Positions 16,628 to 27,268 of a stretch of 64,000 bases of DNA are shown piece after piece. Both the position numbers and the translations under genes were made by a program. The notes beneath the pieces are model-generated. The model saw only the letters and a list, made by a program, of their open reading frames with translations. It was not told where the DNA came from and did not search any database. The stretch comes from Thalassotalea atypica (GTDB lineage Bacteria > Pseudomonadota > Gammaproteobacteria > Enterobacterales > Alteromonadaceae). The stretch's first letter is position 1; every line of letters starts with the position of its first letter. The stretch is from contig NZ_AP027364.1 of assembly GCF_030295975.1 (NCBI RefSeq), positions 1,674,001-1,738,000 of the forward strand. The letters run 5' to 3'.

Positions 16628-17827
16628 ATGCACAATTTTGTGAAATTTATTACTCATTATGTAAAATCTATCTCCTTACCAAGGCTCAGTAAACTCACTA
16701 TTGTATTTACCAGTGCGTTGCTAGCGGCCTGTAGTCAGCAAGAGGCTGCAACTCCCAAAGCGATTGCACCGGGAGTAACGGTTTATAGTGTCAAAAACAT
16801 TGAATTAGGGGGGCATCGAGAGTTTGTTGCTCGAACGGTTCCATTTCAAGAAGCAAATATTACAGCGCGTGTAGAAGGACAGTTAGTCAAACGACACTTT
16901 GAAGAAGGCCGTTTTGTTGAGAAAAATCAGTTGTTATTTGAAATCGAAGCGGATTCTTACCAAGCATCGTTGACACAAGCGAAAGCTGATTTGGAAGGAA
17001 AGCACTCTGTACTTGAAACGGCTAAACGTAATTTGGCTCGTGGTCAAGAAGTTGCACCACAAGGGTTTATATCTCAGTCTGATTTAGACAAGCTAATCAC
17101 CGAAGATTTACAAGCAAAAGCTGCAGTAAGTTCAGCATTGGCTGCGCTAGAAAAAGCGGAATTGAATTTAAGCTATACCCAAATAAAAGCACCGTTTTCA
17201 GGTCGAATTGGTCGCGTTAATGTCAATACCGGCAACGTTGTTGGACCAACATCAGGCACCTTAGCTACTATTACCGCTAACGACCCTATGTACGTTAGTT
17301 TTCAAATAGAGGAAGCGGAAGTGGTTTCCTATATGCAGAAGAATATGTCAAAGCAGTCTCGTAACGAGACCCCCGTAGATGTGTCATTAAAATTACCTAA
17401 TAACACCATGTATGATCAAATGGGCGTACTTGAATATGCTGATACTAAAATCAGTGAAAGTACAGGCACCATTGATATGCGAGCAGAATTTAAAAATCCT
17501 GATGGTATTATTTTACCCGGCCTTTTTGTCACCTTAATGATAGATGGTCAAGACAAAAAGCCACAAATAACCGTACCGCAAATGGCTGTGCAAGAAAATC
17601 AACAAGGTAAATTTGTTCTTGTAGTAGATGAACAAAACACCGTTGCAGTGCGTCCCGTGAGTCTTGGTCGAAGAATTAATGCCATGTGGGTTGTTGAATC
17701 GGGCTTAGTTGCGGACGAGCGAATTATCATCCAAGGTTTACAAAAAGTCAGGGCAGGTATTGCGGTTAAACCGACTGAAAAAAACGTTGACGCTAAAACT
17801 GGCGCCGTACAAGATTTAGTTAATTAA
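16628..17827 (+). CDS. RND efflux periplasmic adaptor (membrane fusion lipoprotein)
   Basis: 399 residues with a lipoprotein signal (lipobox LLAAC, Cys35). Domains follow the AcrA/MexA order: barrel-sandwich half (ANITARVEGQLVKRHFEEGR), a helical hairpin of about 60 residues, the second lipoyl half (YTQIKAPFSGRIGRVNVNTG), beta-barrel and membrane-proximal domains. It links an inner-membrane RND pump to a TolC-type outer-membrane channel. The pump gene follows after 12 bp; no TolC homologue or regulator adjoins. Confidence 0.93.
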   Translation: MHNFVKFITHYVKSISLPRLSKLTIVFTSALLAACSQQEAATPKAIAPGVTVYSVKNIELGGHREFVARTVPFQEANITARVEGQLVKRHFEEGRFVEKNQLLFEIEADSYQASLTQAKADLEGKHSVLETAKRNLARGQEVAPQGFISQSDLDKLITEDLQAKAAVSSALAALEKAELNLSYTQIKAPFSGRIGRVNVNTGNVVGPTSGTLATITANDPMYVSFQIEEAEVVSYMQKNMSKQSRNETPVDVSLKLPNNTMYDQMGVLEYADTKISESTGTIDMRAEFKNPDGIILPGLFVTLMIDGQDKKPQITVPQMAVQENQQGKFVLVVDEQNTVAVRPVSLGRRINAMWVVESGLVADERIIIQGLQKVRAGIAVKPTEKNVDAKTGAVQDLVN

Positions 17828-17839
17828 TAGGCTTTTGAC

Positions 17840-20800
17840 ATGATCAGTAAAGTTTTTATTGAGCGTCCTAAGCTCGCGTTTGTCATTTCAATCCTTATCA
17901 CGCTTGCAGGCGTGATTGCGATGAGTGTATTGCCGGTCAATATGTACCCGCAAATCACGCCACCACAAGTTGAAATCTCAGCGGTTTATCCTGGCGCAAG
18001 TGCACAAGTGGTTGAAGAGGCTGTTATTAGGCCAATAGAAGAGCAGATTAATGGTGTTGAAGATATGCTCTATATCGAATCAACGGCATCAAATAACGGC
18101 ACTGCGACGATAAACGTTTACTTTAAAGTAGGCACTGACGGTGATATTTCACAAGTCAATGTACAAAATAGGGTAGCACTTGCGGAAAATTCGTTACCTG
18201 CGGAAGTGACTCGCCAAGGAGTCAGTGTTAAGAAAAAGTCTTCTAATATGCTAATGGCGGTCAACCTTTATGGTGAAACGCCAGAAATTGATCAATTGTT
18301 CTTAAGTAATTACGCCACCAACTCATTAACCGAACCATTGAGCCGAATTCCAGGGGTAGCTTCGGCTGTAGTGATGGGTGAAATGACTTACAGCATGCGG
18401 GCTTGGATGAGGCCCGACCGTATGGCCTCTTTAGAAATTACGGTTGCTGAGGTACAACAAGCACTAAAAGAGCAAAACATTATTGTCGCGGCGGGTAAAT
18501 TAGGGGCAAGCCCTTCATTACCTAACCAGCAGTTTGAATATTCTATTCAAGCAAAAGGTCGACTAAAAACACCAGAAGAATTTGCCAAAACCGTGATCAG
18601 AGCAAACAGTAGTGGTGACTTTGTTCGTTTATCTGATATTGCACGTATTGAGTTGGGCTCGCAAGATTATGGTATTCAGGCAAAATATAACGGTCAGTCG
18701 ACTGCGTTTTTAGTGATTTATCAACTACCAGATGCCAATGCGACACAAGTAGCGGACAATGTAAAAGCGGAAATGGTAAAACTATCAGAACGCTTTCCAC
18801 AAGGATTAAATTACGTCGTCTCGTTTGACACCACGGAGTTTATTGTTCGCTCTATCGCAGAAGTAAAAACAACGTTATATCAAGCGGTAGCTCTAGTTGT
18901 GCTAGTGGTATTCCTATTTTTGCAGAATTGGCGCGCAACGATTATTCCATCGATAGCTATTCCGGTGTCATTGGTAGGTACATTCGCCTTTATGTTGGTG
19001 ATGGGTTATTCAATTAACACTATTACTTTATTTGGCCTAGTGTTGGCAATTGGTATCGTGGTTGATGATGCCATCGTGGTGATAGAAAACGTTGAACGCC
19101 TGATGAAAGAAGAAGGCCTAGCGGTCAAAGAGGCGGTAACCAAAGCGATGGAACAAGTTTCTGGCCCTATTATCGCAACAACGCTCGTGTTATTGGCGGT
19201 GTTTGTTCCAGTGGCTTTCATGCCCGGTATTACCGGAGAGTTATACAAACAATTTTCAGTGACTATTTCATTTGCGGTTATCATCTCTTCCATTAACGCG
19301 CTGACTTTAAGTCCTGCATTATGCAGTGTATTGTTGCACCAAAAACACATGAAACCTGTGACGTGGTTGGCAGGGTTTGAGCGATTAATTACAAAATTAA
19401 CTAGCAGTTATAGTCACAGTGTCCAGTATTTAATTAAGAAATCATTACGTGTTGGAATAGTTGTACTGGGTATTTTTGTCCTAACTGGCTGGCTTAGTCA
19501 GAAAGTACCGACTGCATTTGTACCAGGTGAAGATCAGGGCTATGTCTTTTTAAATATTCAATTGCCGGATGCCGCGGCGAGTCAACGGACACAGACATTG
19601 ATTGAACAAATCACGCCGCTAATTCAAGATGACCCTGCTGTAGAAGATGTTATAACGGTTTCAGGCTTCTCATTGCTTGGTGGCGCTGGTTCAAACAATG
19701 GTTTCGGCATCATAATGTTGAAAGATTGGGAAGAACGGACAGCGCCGGACATGGGATTAAGACAAGTGATCCCAAGATTAATGGGCAAGTTGTGGTCTAT
19801 TCCTGATGCGCAAATTATGATTTTTAATCCACCACCCATCCCTGGGCTTGGCAATAGTTCTGGGTTTGAGTTTAGGCTGCAAGATAGCAGTGGTAAAACG
19901 CCAGAGCAGCTTGCACAAGTGATGAATGGACTCATATTTGAAGCCAACCAGCGCCCTGAGTTAATGCGCGTATTCAGCACTTTTAGTGCGAGCGTGCCAC
20001 AATATCGTTTAGAAGTGGATCGCAATAAAGCAAAAGCACAAGGCGTTGCATTATCTGATATATTCACAACTTTACAGGCTCAGTTGGGCTCATTGTACAT
20101 TAATGACTTTAGCCAGTTTGGCCGCACGTACCGAGTGACTATTCAAGCGGAAAGTGAATATCGAGCTAAGCCAGAAGACTTGCAGTATTACTATGTGAGA
20201 AACAGTGAAGGTGAAATGGTACCCCTTACCACGCTCGCCAAATTAGAGCCAATTCTTGGTCCCACCTCAATTGATCATTTTAACTTGTATCGCAGTGCTA
20301 GCATTACCGGTAATGCAGCTGCGGGCTACTCATCAGGTCAAGCAATTGCAGTGATGCAAGAGATAGCGAGTCAATTACCTGATGGCTTTAGTTATGAATG
20401 GGCGGGACAGTCTAAACAAGAGCTTGAGGCAGGGGATTTAGCGCCAATACTATTTAGCTTAGCCATTGTCTTTGTTTATTTATTCTTGGTGGCACAATAT
20501 GAAAGTTGGACGATACCTTTTGCCGTGCTTGCCGCTGTGCCTTTGGCTATTTTTGGTGCTATGGCTACGCTTTATACGATTGGCCTTGCAAATAACATAT
20601 ATGCCCAGGTTGGCTTGATATTGTTAATTGGTCTGTCAACAAAAACCGCGATCCTTATCGTTGAGTTTGCAATAGAACTCAGAAATTCAGGCATGAGTAT
20701 TGTTGAAGCAGCAGAGAAGGCCGCTAAACTCAGGTTTAGGGCTGTATTGATGACGGCATTGTCATTTGTACTTGGCGTGCTACCGCTTGTTTTTGCTAGT

Positions 20801-20947
20801 GGCCCTGGAGCTGGAAGTCGTGTGTCATTAGGTTTGACGGTAATGTCAGGTATGTTAGCTGCAACGATATTTGGTACTTTGTTAATTCCATACTTTTATA
20901 AGCTTGTACAACAGATGCGTGAAAAAATCAAAAGTGCAGGTTCGTAG
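17840..20947 (+). CDS. RND multidrug efflux permease (AcrB/HAE1 family)
   Basis: 1035 residues, the normal length of HAE1 pumps. It begins MISKVFIERPKLAFVISILI and has two large periplasmic loops between TM1-2 and TM7-8. The proton-relay Asp pair is in IGIVVDDAIVVIENVERLM. Proton-driven export of drugs, bile-like compounds or solvents is expected; the substrate range cannot be read. Partner of the adaptor immediately upstream. The outer-membrane channel must be encoded elsewhere. Confidence 0.95.
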   Translation: MISKVFIERPKLAFVISILITLAGVIAMSVLPVNMYPQITPPQVEISAVYPGASAQVVEEAVIRPIEEQINGVEDMLYIESTASNNGTATINVYFKVGTDGDISQVNVQNRVALAENSLPAEVTRQGVSVKKKSSNMLMAVNLYGETPEIDQLFLSNYATNSLTEPLSRIPGVASAVVMGEMTYSMRAWMRPDRMASLEITVAEVQQALKEQNIIVAAGKLGASPSLPNQQFEYSIQAKGRLKTPEEFAKTVIRANSSGDFVRLSDIARIELGSQDYGIQAKYNGQSTAFLVIYQLPDANATQVADNVKAEMVKLSERFPQGLNYVVSFDTTEFIVRSIAEVKTTLYQAVALVVLVVFLFLQNWRATIIPSIAIPVSLVGTFAFMLVMGYSINTITLFGLVLAIGIVVDDAIVVIENVERLMKEEGLAVKEAVTKAMEQVSGPIIATTLVLLAVFVPVAFMPGITGELYKQFSVTISFAVIISSINALTLSPALCSVLLHQKHMKPVTWLAGFERLITKLTSSYSHSVQYLIKKSLRVGIVVLGIFVLTGWLSQKVPTAFVPGEDQGYVFLNIQLPDAAASQRTQTLIEQITPLIQDDPAVEDVITVSGFSLLGGAGSNNGFGIIMLKDWEERTAPDMGLRQVIPRLMGKLWSIPDAQIMIFNPPPIPGLGNSSGFEFRLQDSSGKTPEQLAQVMNGLIFEANQRPELMRVFSTFSASVPQYRLEVDRNKAKAQGVALSDIFTTLQAQLGSLYINDFSQFGRTYRVTIQAESEYRAKPEDLQYYYVRNSEGEMVPLTTLAKLEPILGPTSIDHFNLYRSASITGNAAAGYSSGQAIAVMQEIASQLPDGFSYEWAGQSKQELEAGDLAPILFSLAIVFVYLFLVAQYESWTIPFAVLAAVPLAIFGAMATLYTIGLANNIYAQVGLILLIGLSTKTAILIVEFAIELRNSGMSIVEAAEKAAKLRFRAVLMTALSFVLGVLPLVFASGPGAGSRVSLGLTVMSGMLAATIFGTLLIPYFYKLVQQMREKIKSAGS

Positions 20948-20979
20948 CATCAACCTTTTTAGGGGATTAATTTTATGAA

Positions 20980-21007
20980 AAAAGGCGAAGTTTACTTCGC
21001 CTTTTTT
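20980..21007. terminator. Bidirectional terminator after the RND operon
   Basis: GGCGAAG/CTTCGCC stem with a 4-base loop, flanked by an A-run and a T-run, so it works on both strands. It sits between convergent genes. Confidence 0.85.
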
Positions 21008-21067
21008 GTGTGTGTTTAAAGATCATTGCAAACAAATCACCGTAATCAAATCGTGATTAGACAACTG

Positions 21068-21667
21068 TTAGTAACCCCAAGGCGCAGCTGGAGCTTCTAT
21101 CGGTTTAGTTAAATCAAAGTCAACACGAAATTCTCGGCCTTGACGGATCATTCTGTAACTGAATTTCTCGGGGTAAATGAACATTTGCCAAGTATTGCCA
21201 GCAGACTGGGGTATGCCCAATTCAACAAACAGTTCTTTTGAGTATTGATCGGCAGGGAAAGATTGCACTTGATCCCAACCTGCATCAAGCGTATGGCCGC
21301 CGTACATGGTTGATTTATCATGACTACCATCTTTATGACGATGATCATGCTTTAAAGAGAGTCCTGAGCCTGTTTTTGTGATGATCCACGTTCTTGAGGC
21401 GTCTTCACCAACATGAAAAGGGATTTGCAGTTGGCGATCATTACATTTTCTGACATGCATAATCAGCTTTTTATTGGCAAAGCTATCACCTTTGGCATTG
21501 TCTATGGCGATTTTACCTTCAAATGCCTTATGACAGAGGTTTTTAATTTGGTTAAAAAAGTTATCGTGGGTGTCAATGGAAACGAGTGGCGCGTGCTCTG
21601 TTTGCGCAAAAGCAGCTAATGGTGATGCTAAGCATGTAACTAAAGTAAGTAGTGGAAATTTATTCAT
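21068..21667 (-). CDS. Secreted protein of unknown function
   Basis: 199 residues with a clear signal peptide (PLLTLVTCLASPLAAFAQ). The mature protein holds CHKAFEGKIAIDNAKGDSFA, RTWIITKTGSGLSLKHDHRH and a GGHTLDAGWDQVQSFPADQY block. It looks like a conserved periplasmic protein of marine gammaproteobacteria, but I recognise no named family or catalytic motif. The His-rich HDHRHKDGSH run might bind metal (speculative). Confidence 0.7.
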   Translation of the reverse strand: MNKFPLLTLVTCLASPLAAFAQTEHAPLVSIDTHDNFFNQIKNLCHKAFEGKIAIDNAKGDSFANKKLIMHVRKCNDRQLQIPFHVGEDASRTWIITKTGSGLSLKHDHRHKDGSHDKSTMYGGHTLDAGWDQVQSFPADQYSKELFVELGIPQSAGNTWQMFIYPEKFSYRMIRQGREFRVDFDLTKPIEAPAAPWGY

Positions 21668-21915
21668 TTATGTTCTCCTTTGCCGACAATATACATCAAA
21701 CTGAAAGACCATGGATATTATTTACTGTAGCGATAAATGCGCATACTCGAATTGGTATATACACTAATAAGTGGTGATATTCGCTACATGTTACTTTCAT
21801 TTTAAATAAGTAATTGTCCACGATTTCTGTATCTTGTTGATTATATTAAATAATAATATTTGGCACTTTCCTTGATAACAATAAGAAGCTTCTACTCATT
21901 TCAAAGGAATAAACA

Positions 21916-22701
21916 ATGAAAGCTTTGTTAATCACTTCTGCAATACTTGCTTCAAGTTCAACTTTGGCTCATGACAACTCTTGTAACGCCGACTTAAATG
22001 GCGGCGTATCAATTAATAGTGCGGTGGTTGAATTTAGTAAGAACAATAAACCGCTCTATAAAATAGTTGATGATGAATACTTATTTGTTGACGGGCAAAG
22101 CATTGACTTAAACAGCAGTCAGCAAACGCTAGTCTCTGAGTACTCTAAGAATATTAAATCATTGGTACCTGAAATTAAGAATGTTGCTCTAGAAGGCATG
22201 GATTTGGCAGTTGATGGGGTCAATTTAGCATTCAATGAATTATTGGGTGAAGGCAATGATTTAGGCCGAGATTTAACAGAATCGCTGAATGATATTCGTG
22301 TTGAGTTAAACGAGAATTTGTCGTTGGAAAAAGGTTTATATGTTGATGAAGATGGTTTTACTGGTGAAGATATCTTAGGCGATGATTTTGAAGAAAGAAT
22401 TGAAGACGTGATGGAAAGTGCTATCAAAGACTCGATGGGTTCGTTATTGATCGCTGTCGGTCAAGAAATGCTGTTCTCTGGTGGTGACATGGATGCCTTT
22501 GAGGCGCGAATGGAAACGTTTGGTCAGCAAATTGAACATGAGATGGAATCTCGTGGAGAAGCGTTAGAGCGAGATGCTGATAAACTATGCGAGTCATTGG
22601 TTGTGATTGATCAACAAGAAGAACAACTGCGAGCTGAAATTGAAGCATTGGCAGATATCAATATGCTGTCTGTAAAACATACACGTCATGACGAAATTTA
22701 A
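21916..22701 (+). CDS. yggN: YggN-like periplasmic protein (DUF2884)
   Basis: 261 residues with a signal peptide (ALLITSAILASSSTLAHD). It follows YggN: CNADLNGGVSINSAVVEF, LFVDGQSIDLNSSQQTLV, then SEYSKNIKSLVPEIKNVALE and a long acidic helical C-terminal half. The function of the family is unknown. AAAGGA lies before the start. A possible terminator follows at 22726. Confidence 0.85.
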   Translation: MKALLITSAILASSSTLAHDNSCNADLNGGVSINSAVVEFSKNNKPLYKIVDDEYLFVDGQSIDLNSSQQTLVSEYSKNIKSLVPEIKNVALEGMDLAVDGVNLAFNELLGEGNDLGRDLTESLNDIRVELNENLSLEKGLYVDEDGFTGEDILGDDFEERIEDVMESAIKDSMGSLLIAVGQEMLFSGGDMDAFEARMETFGQQIEHEMESRGEALERDADKLCESLVVIDQQEEQLRAEIEALADINMLSVKHTRHDEI

Positions 22702-22725
22702 TCATAGGTAAGAATATATTGACTC

Positions 22726-22758
22726 GGGGAGCGTTGCGCTAATTAAGCAACATTCCCC
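22726..22758 (+). terminator. Possible terminator after yggN
   Basis: GGGGA-GTTGC pairs with GCAAC-TCCCC around an 8-base loop, with a 2-base internal mismatch. The T-tract is poor. The rest of 22759-23045 shows no gene. Confidence 0.45.
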
Positions 22759-23045
22759 TTGTTGAAAGCCTAACTTCTAAAATAACAACTTCTAGTTAAT
22801 TAAACCTCCAACTTCCAATAGCTTCTAGGGCGTATGCTAACTGTCAGATAACTTTACCAACATCATGTTTATTATATCTCATAACTTATTAACGTATTGA
22901 AATTATTGTAATTAAATCATCTGGCACTGTTCGTGCTTTTTTAGACCGTTCAATTTAACAAGTTGTCCTTAGTTTGTCTTAATCAAAGCTTACAGATTAT
23001 GTTAAGAGTTGTTTCATAAAAAAATCATTTTTTAAGGAAATTACG

Positions 23046-25241
23046 ATGATAATAAAACGAAAAAAACTACTTTGTTTGGCGTTGGCTTTTTCATTTTCTA
23101 CTTTGGTTAAGGCGGTTCCTCCTGTTGATGGGCCTCCAGGTTTAAATAAAAAAGGAGATGATTACAGTCATCCATTGGGGAAAAAGCAAAAAGAACTTAG
23201 GCAAAAAGCTATACAGGCGAAAATCATTGGCAAAGCACATGGCAAAACACATCAAGTTGCTCGTGGGCAATTTGTAGAACTGGAGCGTGAAGGAGAAGAT
23301 CTCATCTGGTCTGTATTGGGAGAATTTTCTAATTTTTCTCATAACAATATCGCCCAACCAGGCACCGATAATAATTCCACTATTTGGCGTGAAAATTTCA
23401 ATCGCGAGCACTATGAAACGATGCTTTTTTCTGAGGAAAAAGGAGCGAACTCAGTAAGGAATTTCTACATTGAATTATCTTCAAATCGATACGCCGTTGA
23501 CGGCGATGTTACCGATTGGGTCTCTGTGCCAGGAACAGCACAAAGTTATGACGATGATGCTGGAGCTCTAGCGCTATGGTCATTTATCCAGGACTCTGTG
23601 GACGGTTGGTATCAAAATCAGATTAATGCAGGTAAGACACCCGAAGAAATAAATGCATATTTAAGCAAATTTGATGTTTGGGATCGTTATGATCACGATG
23701 GTGACGGAAACTTTGATGAACCTGATGGCTACATTGACCACTTCCAATCAATTCATGCGGGTGAAGGTGAAGAAGCCGGTGGTGGAGCTCTTGGTAGCGC
23801 TGCGATCTGGAGTCACCGCTGGTATGCTCGTTTTCATGTGATAGGTAGCGAGGGGCCAACGGGCAATCTAGCGGGTGGTGTTCAAGTTGGCGACAGTGGC
23901 TTTTGGATTGGGGATTACACCATTGAGCCCGAAAATGGTGGTGTTGGCGTGTTTGCACACGAATTTGCTCATGATCTAGGGCTACCTGATTTATACGATA
24001 CTAGTGGTGGCAGCAACTCTACCGGTTTTTGGAGTTTAATGTCGTCAGGTTCGTGGCTTAGCGATGGAACTAAAGATATAGGCTCAATGCCTGGTCATAT
24101 GGGCGCATGGGAAAAGCTTCAGTTAGGGTGGCTAAACTATGAAGTTGCTTATGCGGGTCAAAAGTCACAGCATAAGCTGGGGCCAGCAGCGACAAACACC
24201 AAGCAAGCGCAAGCACTGATTGTTGTGTTACCGGATAAAGTTGTCGACTCTTTCATTGGCTCACCTTATGCTGGTGATTACTTTTACTACAGTGGATCTG
24301 GGAATAATCTCAGCAATACTATGTCAAAAGCGTTCACCCTTGAAGATAACTCTGCATTGTCAGCGAAAGTAAATATTGATATAGAGTCAGATTGGGATTA
24401 TGCATACCTCATTGTGTCGACAGATGGCGGTCAAAATTGGTCTACTGTTGAAACCAACATTTCGACTAATACAAACCCTAATGCGACTAATTTAGGTAAT
24501 GGCATTACTGGCTATAGTGGCGGATGGATTGACTTAACTGCTGATTTATCGGCCTACAGCGGTGAGGTCATGTTAGGTTTTAGCTATGTTACGGATAGTG
24601 CGGTTGCCGAAGTGGGTATTATGGTTGATGATCTCAATATCACTGGTCATGCAATTGAGGGTGCTGAATCAGACACCGGTTGGGCGTTTAATGGATACAA
24701 AATGACGGACGGTAACGACAGCTCATCACATTTCAATGCCTATATCGCGGCAAATCGAAATTATTATGGTTATGACAAAAACTTAGCTGTTGGCCCGTAT
24801 AACTTTGGTTTCTTGGATGAGTCGTTTGACCGAGTAGAACGTTTCCCATACCAAGATGGTTTATTAATCAATTATTGGGATACTTCTCAAGCTAACAATA
24901 ATACCAATACTCATCCAGGGCGGGGATTAATTTTACCTATTGATGCACACCCAGAAGTAATGATACGCCCTGACGGCGGTAATTGGAGAAATCGTGTTCA
25001 AGGTTTTGATTCTACTTTCTCTATAGCGCCGACGGATGAGCTTAATTTACATTGGTTTAGTGTTGAGTCATATCACCCAAGCCAAGCGGGAGAGAGAATT
25101 TTTGATGACAATAATCAATATTGGAACCCTTTAACACCAACTGCGGGCGTAATTAATCCGCATACAGGTACTCAGATTAGAATAAAGAGTGTTAGTGCTC
25201 ATGGTAATTTAATGCAAGTAGAAGTGCGTGCATCTAAATAG
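23046..25241 (+). CDS. Secreted M6-family metalloprotease (immune inhibitor A type)
   Basis: 731 residues with signal peptide (CLALAFSFSTLVKAVPP). The zinc site is HEFAH (residues 305-309) followed by DLGLPDLYD, as in M6 peptidases such as InhA. A Ca-binding-like loop DHDGDGNFDEPDGYIDHF precedes it. A later jelly-roll-like region (about 420-560, ending VGIMVDDLNITG) resembles the accessory domain of InhA. A degradative extracellular enzyme is the expected role. It is flanked by its own terminator and a porin gene. Confidence 0.9.
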   Translation: MIIKRKKLLCLALAFSFSTLVKAVPPVDGPPGLNKKGDDYSHPLGKKQKELRQKAIQAKIIGKAHGKTHQVARGQFVELEREGEDLIWSVLGEFSNFSHNNIAQPGTDNNSTIWRENFNREHYETMLFSEEKGANSVRNFYIELSSNRYAVDGDVTDWVSVPGTAQSYDDDAGALALWSFIQDSVDGWYQNQINAGKTPEEINAYLSKFDVWDRYDHDGDGNFDEPDGYIDHFQSIHAGEGEEAGGGALGSAAIWSHRWYARFHVIGSEGPTGNLAGGVQVGDSGFWIGDYTIEPENGGVGVFAHEFAHDLGLPDLYDTSGGSNSTGFWSLMSSGSWLSDGTKDIGSMPGHMGAWEKLQLGWLNYEVAYAGQKSQHKLGPAATNTKQAQALIVVLPDKVVDSFIGSPYAGDYFYYSGSGNNLSNTMSKAFTLEDNSALSAKVNIDIESDWDYAYLIVSTDGGQNWSTVETNISTNTNPNATNLGNGITGYSGGWIDLTADLSAYSGEVMLGFSYVTDSAVAEVGIMVDDLNITGHAIEGAESDTGWAFNGYKMTDGNDSSSHFNAYIAANRNYYGYDKNLAVGPYNFGFLDESFDRVERFPYQDGLLINYWDTSQANNNTNTHPGRGLILPIDAHPEVMIRPDGGNWRNRVQGFDSTFSIAPTDELNLHWFSVESYHPSQAGERIFDDNNQYWNPLTPTAGVINPHTGTQIRIKSVSAHGNLMQVEVRASK

Positions 25242-25262
25242 AACCGTCTGATTATCTAATGC

Positions 25263-25299
25263 AAAAGGTTATGTGGTTTTAAATTACATAACCTTTTTT
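25263..25299 (+). terminator. Terminator of the M6 protease gene
   Basis: Stem AAAAGGTTATGT/ACATAACCTTTT with an 11-base loop, running into a T-run. Confidence 0.85.
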
Positions 25300-25712
25300 C
25301 TATGACTTCTTCCAAACATTACCTCACTGTCACATTATACTCACTTGAAAAGACATTCACTTTTTGGGGCTTTATTTCGGCTAAATCTTGTTTCACTACA
25401 TATTTATTTAAATGCTTGTTTATACTTGATAAGACTTTTGGTTTTACTATCATTAGCGATTAAAAAATGCCGACTAAATATAGGGATATTTTGACGGGTA
25501 TGGCTTGTATTAATAAAGAAGAAATAAAGAACGTAATTTAAATTAGATATAGGTCAAAGAAACGTCACGAAAAGTTATAAAACAGTTAAAAACTTTGATG
25601 TAGCGTAATAAATTTCGAGCAAGGCGGATCTATAGTGGCGCCAGATTTACGAAATGCTCAAAAGAATTAACCATTAAAAAATGGTACATACAATTAGTTA
25701 GGAACTAAAAAC
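25300..25712. other. Long AT-rich leader region before the porin gene
   Basis: About 410 bp with no credible ORF. It presumably contains the porin promoter and leader; I could not pick a single convincing promoter or operator. Confidence 0.4.
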
Positions 25713-26912
25713 ATGAAACTTAAAAATTTATCTATTGCGATTACCACAGCTCTTGTTGCTCTTTCCGGTACAGCTTACGCGGAAGATAAGGGCGAAGTTA
25801 AATTAGACATGCGACTACGTTACGAAAATGTTGAACAAGATAATGCGAAAAAAGACGCTGACGCGTTAACACTTCGCACGTTGTTAAGCTATAAAACGGC
25901 ATCGTATAACAAGTTCTCAGGTTATGTAGAATTTGAAGACTCCCGTCAAGTGGGCATTGACGATTACAATGATAAAGTAGGTAATGGCGGCGAATACTCA
26001 GTCATAGCTGATCCTGAAACAACAGAGCTTGACCAAGCTTATGTTCAATACAAATCAGACGGCGTAACAGCTAAGTTAGGTCGCCAAGTTATCACTTTAG
26101 ACAATCACCGTTTTGTCGGTCATGTTGGCTGGCGCCAAGATAAGCAAACGTTTGACGCAGCAAGCGTTGCGTACAAACAAGATAAGTTAAGTCTTAACTA
26201 TGCATACATTACTAAGCGTAACCGTATTTTCGGTGAAGAAGCTGATTTAGATGCAAAAGATCACTTAATCAACCTTTCATACAAGCTAGATGCGGGTAAA
26301 TTATCTGCATATAGCTACTTATTAGAAGTTGATGAAGGTGCAGACAACTCGTTAGATACTTACGGCGTGCGTTTTGCTGGCGCTAAGAAAATGGGTGACA
26401 ACAAGTTACTTTATACTGCTGAGTATGCAACACAATCATCAGAAACAGATACTACTGACTACGATGCAGATTACATGTTAGCTGAGTTAGGTTATGTGAC
26501 AAACGGTATCACAATTAAAGGTGGTTACGAGTTACTAGGTAGCGATGATGGTAATTATGCGTTCTCAACTCCATTAGCAACTTTACATAAGTTCAATGGT
26601 TGGGCGGACATGTTCTTAGGTACGCCTAAGCAAGGTTTAGCTGACATGTACGTAACAGTTGCTGGTAAAGCTTTTGGCGGCAAATGGTCTGCAACATACC
26701 ACGACTTCAGTGCGGATGAAGATACTAACGTTGCGAACGATGATGGCTCAGTAAGTCGTATTGATGATTTTGGTAGCGAAATCGATATTGCTTATACACG
26801 CGGTTTCAACAAAACTTTCTCTGGTGGTGTTAAGTTTGCCGCATATTCAGCTGAAGATGGTTCATATGTAGACACTGATAAGCTTTGGATATGGGTTGGC
26901 GCTAAGTTTTAA
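25713..26912 (+). CDS. Outer-membrane porin, alginate-export (Alginate_exp) type
   Basis: 399 residues: signal peptide (ITTALVALSGTAYA), then amphipathic beta-strands alternating with acidic loops and a terminal aromatic (WIWVGAKF) suited to BAM recognition. VKLDMRLRYENVEQDNA at the mature start and AKLGRQVITLDNHRFVGHVG inside match the alginate-export porin family common in Alteromonadales. Passive uptake or export of an anionic solute is likely. The codon use is highly regular, as in abundant proteins. Confidence 0.82.
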   Translation: MKLKNLSIAITTALVALSGTAYAEDKGEVKLDMRLRYENVEQDNAKKDADALTLRTLLSYKTASYNKFSGYVEFEDSRQVGIDDYNDKVGNGGEYSVIADPETTELDQAYVQYKSDGVTAKLGRQVITLDNHRFVGHVGWRQDKQTFDAASVAYKQDKLSLNYAYITKRNRIFGEEADLDAKDHLINLSYKLDAGKLSAYSYLLEVDEGADNSLDTYGVRFAGAKKMGDNKLLYTAEYATQSSETDTTDYDADYMLAELGYVTNGITIKGGYELLGSDDGNYAFSTPLATLHKFNGWADMFLGTPKQGLADMYVTVAGKAFGGKWSATYHDFSADEDTNVANDDGSVSRIDDFGSEIDIAYTRGFNKTFSGGVKFAAYSAEDGSYVDTDKLWIWVGAKF

Positions 26913-26961
26913 TTAGCCACCTTAAAGATCTTAGAGAACCTTTCTAAGACCATTGATTAAT

Positions 26962-26998
26962 AAAGCCGTTCTTGTGATTTCACAATAACGGCTTTTTA
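26962..26998 (+). terminator. Terminator of the porin gene
   Basis: Stem AAAGCCGTT/AACGGCTTT with a 16-base loop, followed by TTTATT. Confidence 0.8.
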
Positions 26999-27066
26999 TT
27001 GCTTAACGTTAAGTGGCTTTTTGTTATGATATGTTATCGACAATTAATTTTATGAAAAGGTGTTCG

Positions 27067-27240
27067 ATGAAAAAAATAATTGGAATGTTCGCGGTCTGTA
27101 TAACAATTACGGCATGTGCTCCTGAAGTGGGTAGTAAGAAGTGGTGTGAGGCTTTGTCTGAAAAGCCTAAAGGAGATTGGACAATGACTGAAAGCAAGGA
27201 TTATACAAAACATTGTCTATTTCGTTCTGAAGAAGATTAA
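27067..27240 (+). CDS. DUF3012 small lipoprotein
   Basis: 57 residues from the ATG at 27067 (AAGGTG six bases upstream). The lipobox ITAC gives a lipid-bearing Cys, and the mature peptide CAPEVGSKKWCEALSEKPKG followed by DWT...YTKHCLF is the DUF3012 signature. Function unknown; three conserved Cys. Between two good terminators, so monocistronic. Confidence 0.85.
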   Translation: MKKIIGMFAVCITITACAPEVGSKKWCEALSEKPKGDWTMTESKDYTKHCLFRSEED

Positions 27241-27268
27241 CCAATTGCTGGTTTATTAGACATTAATT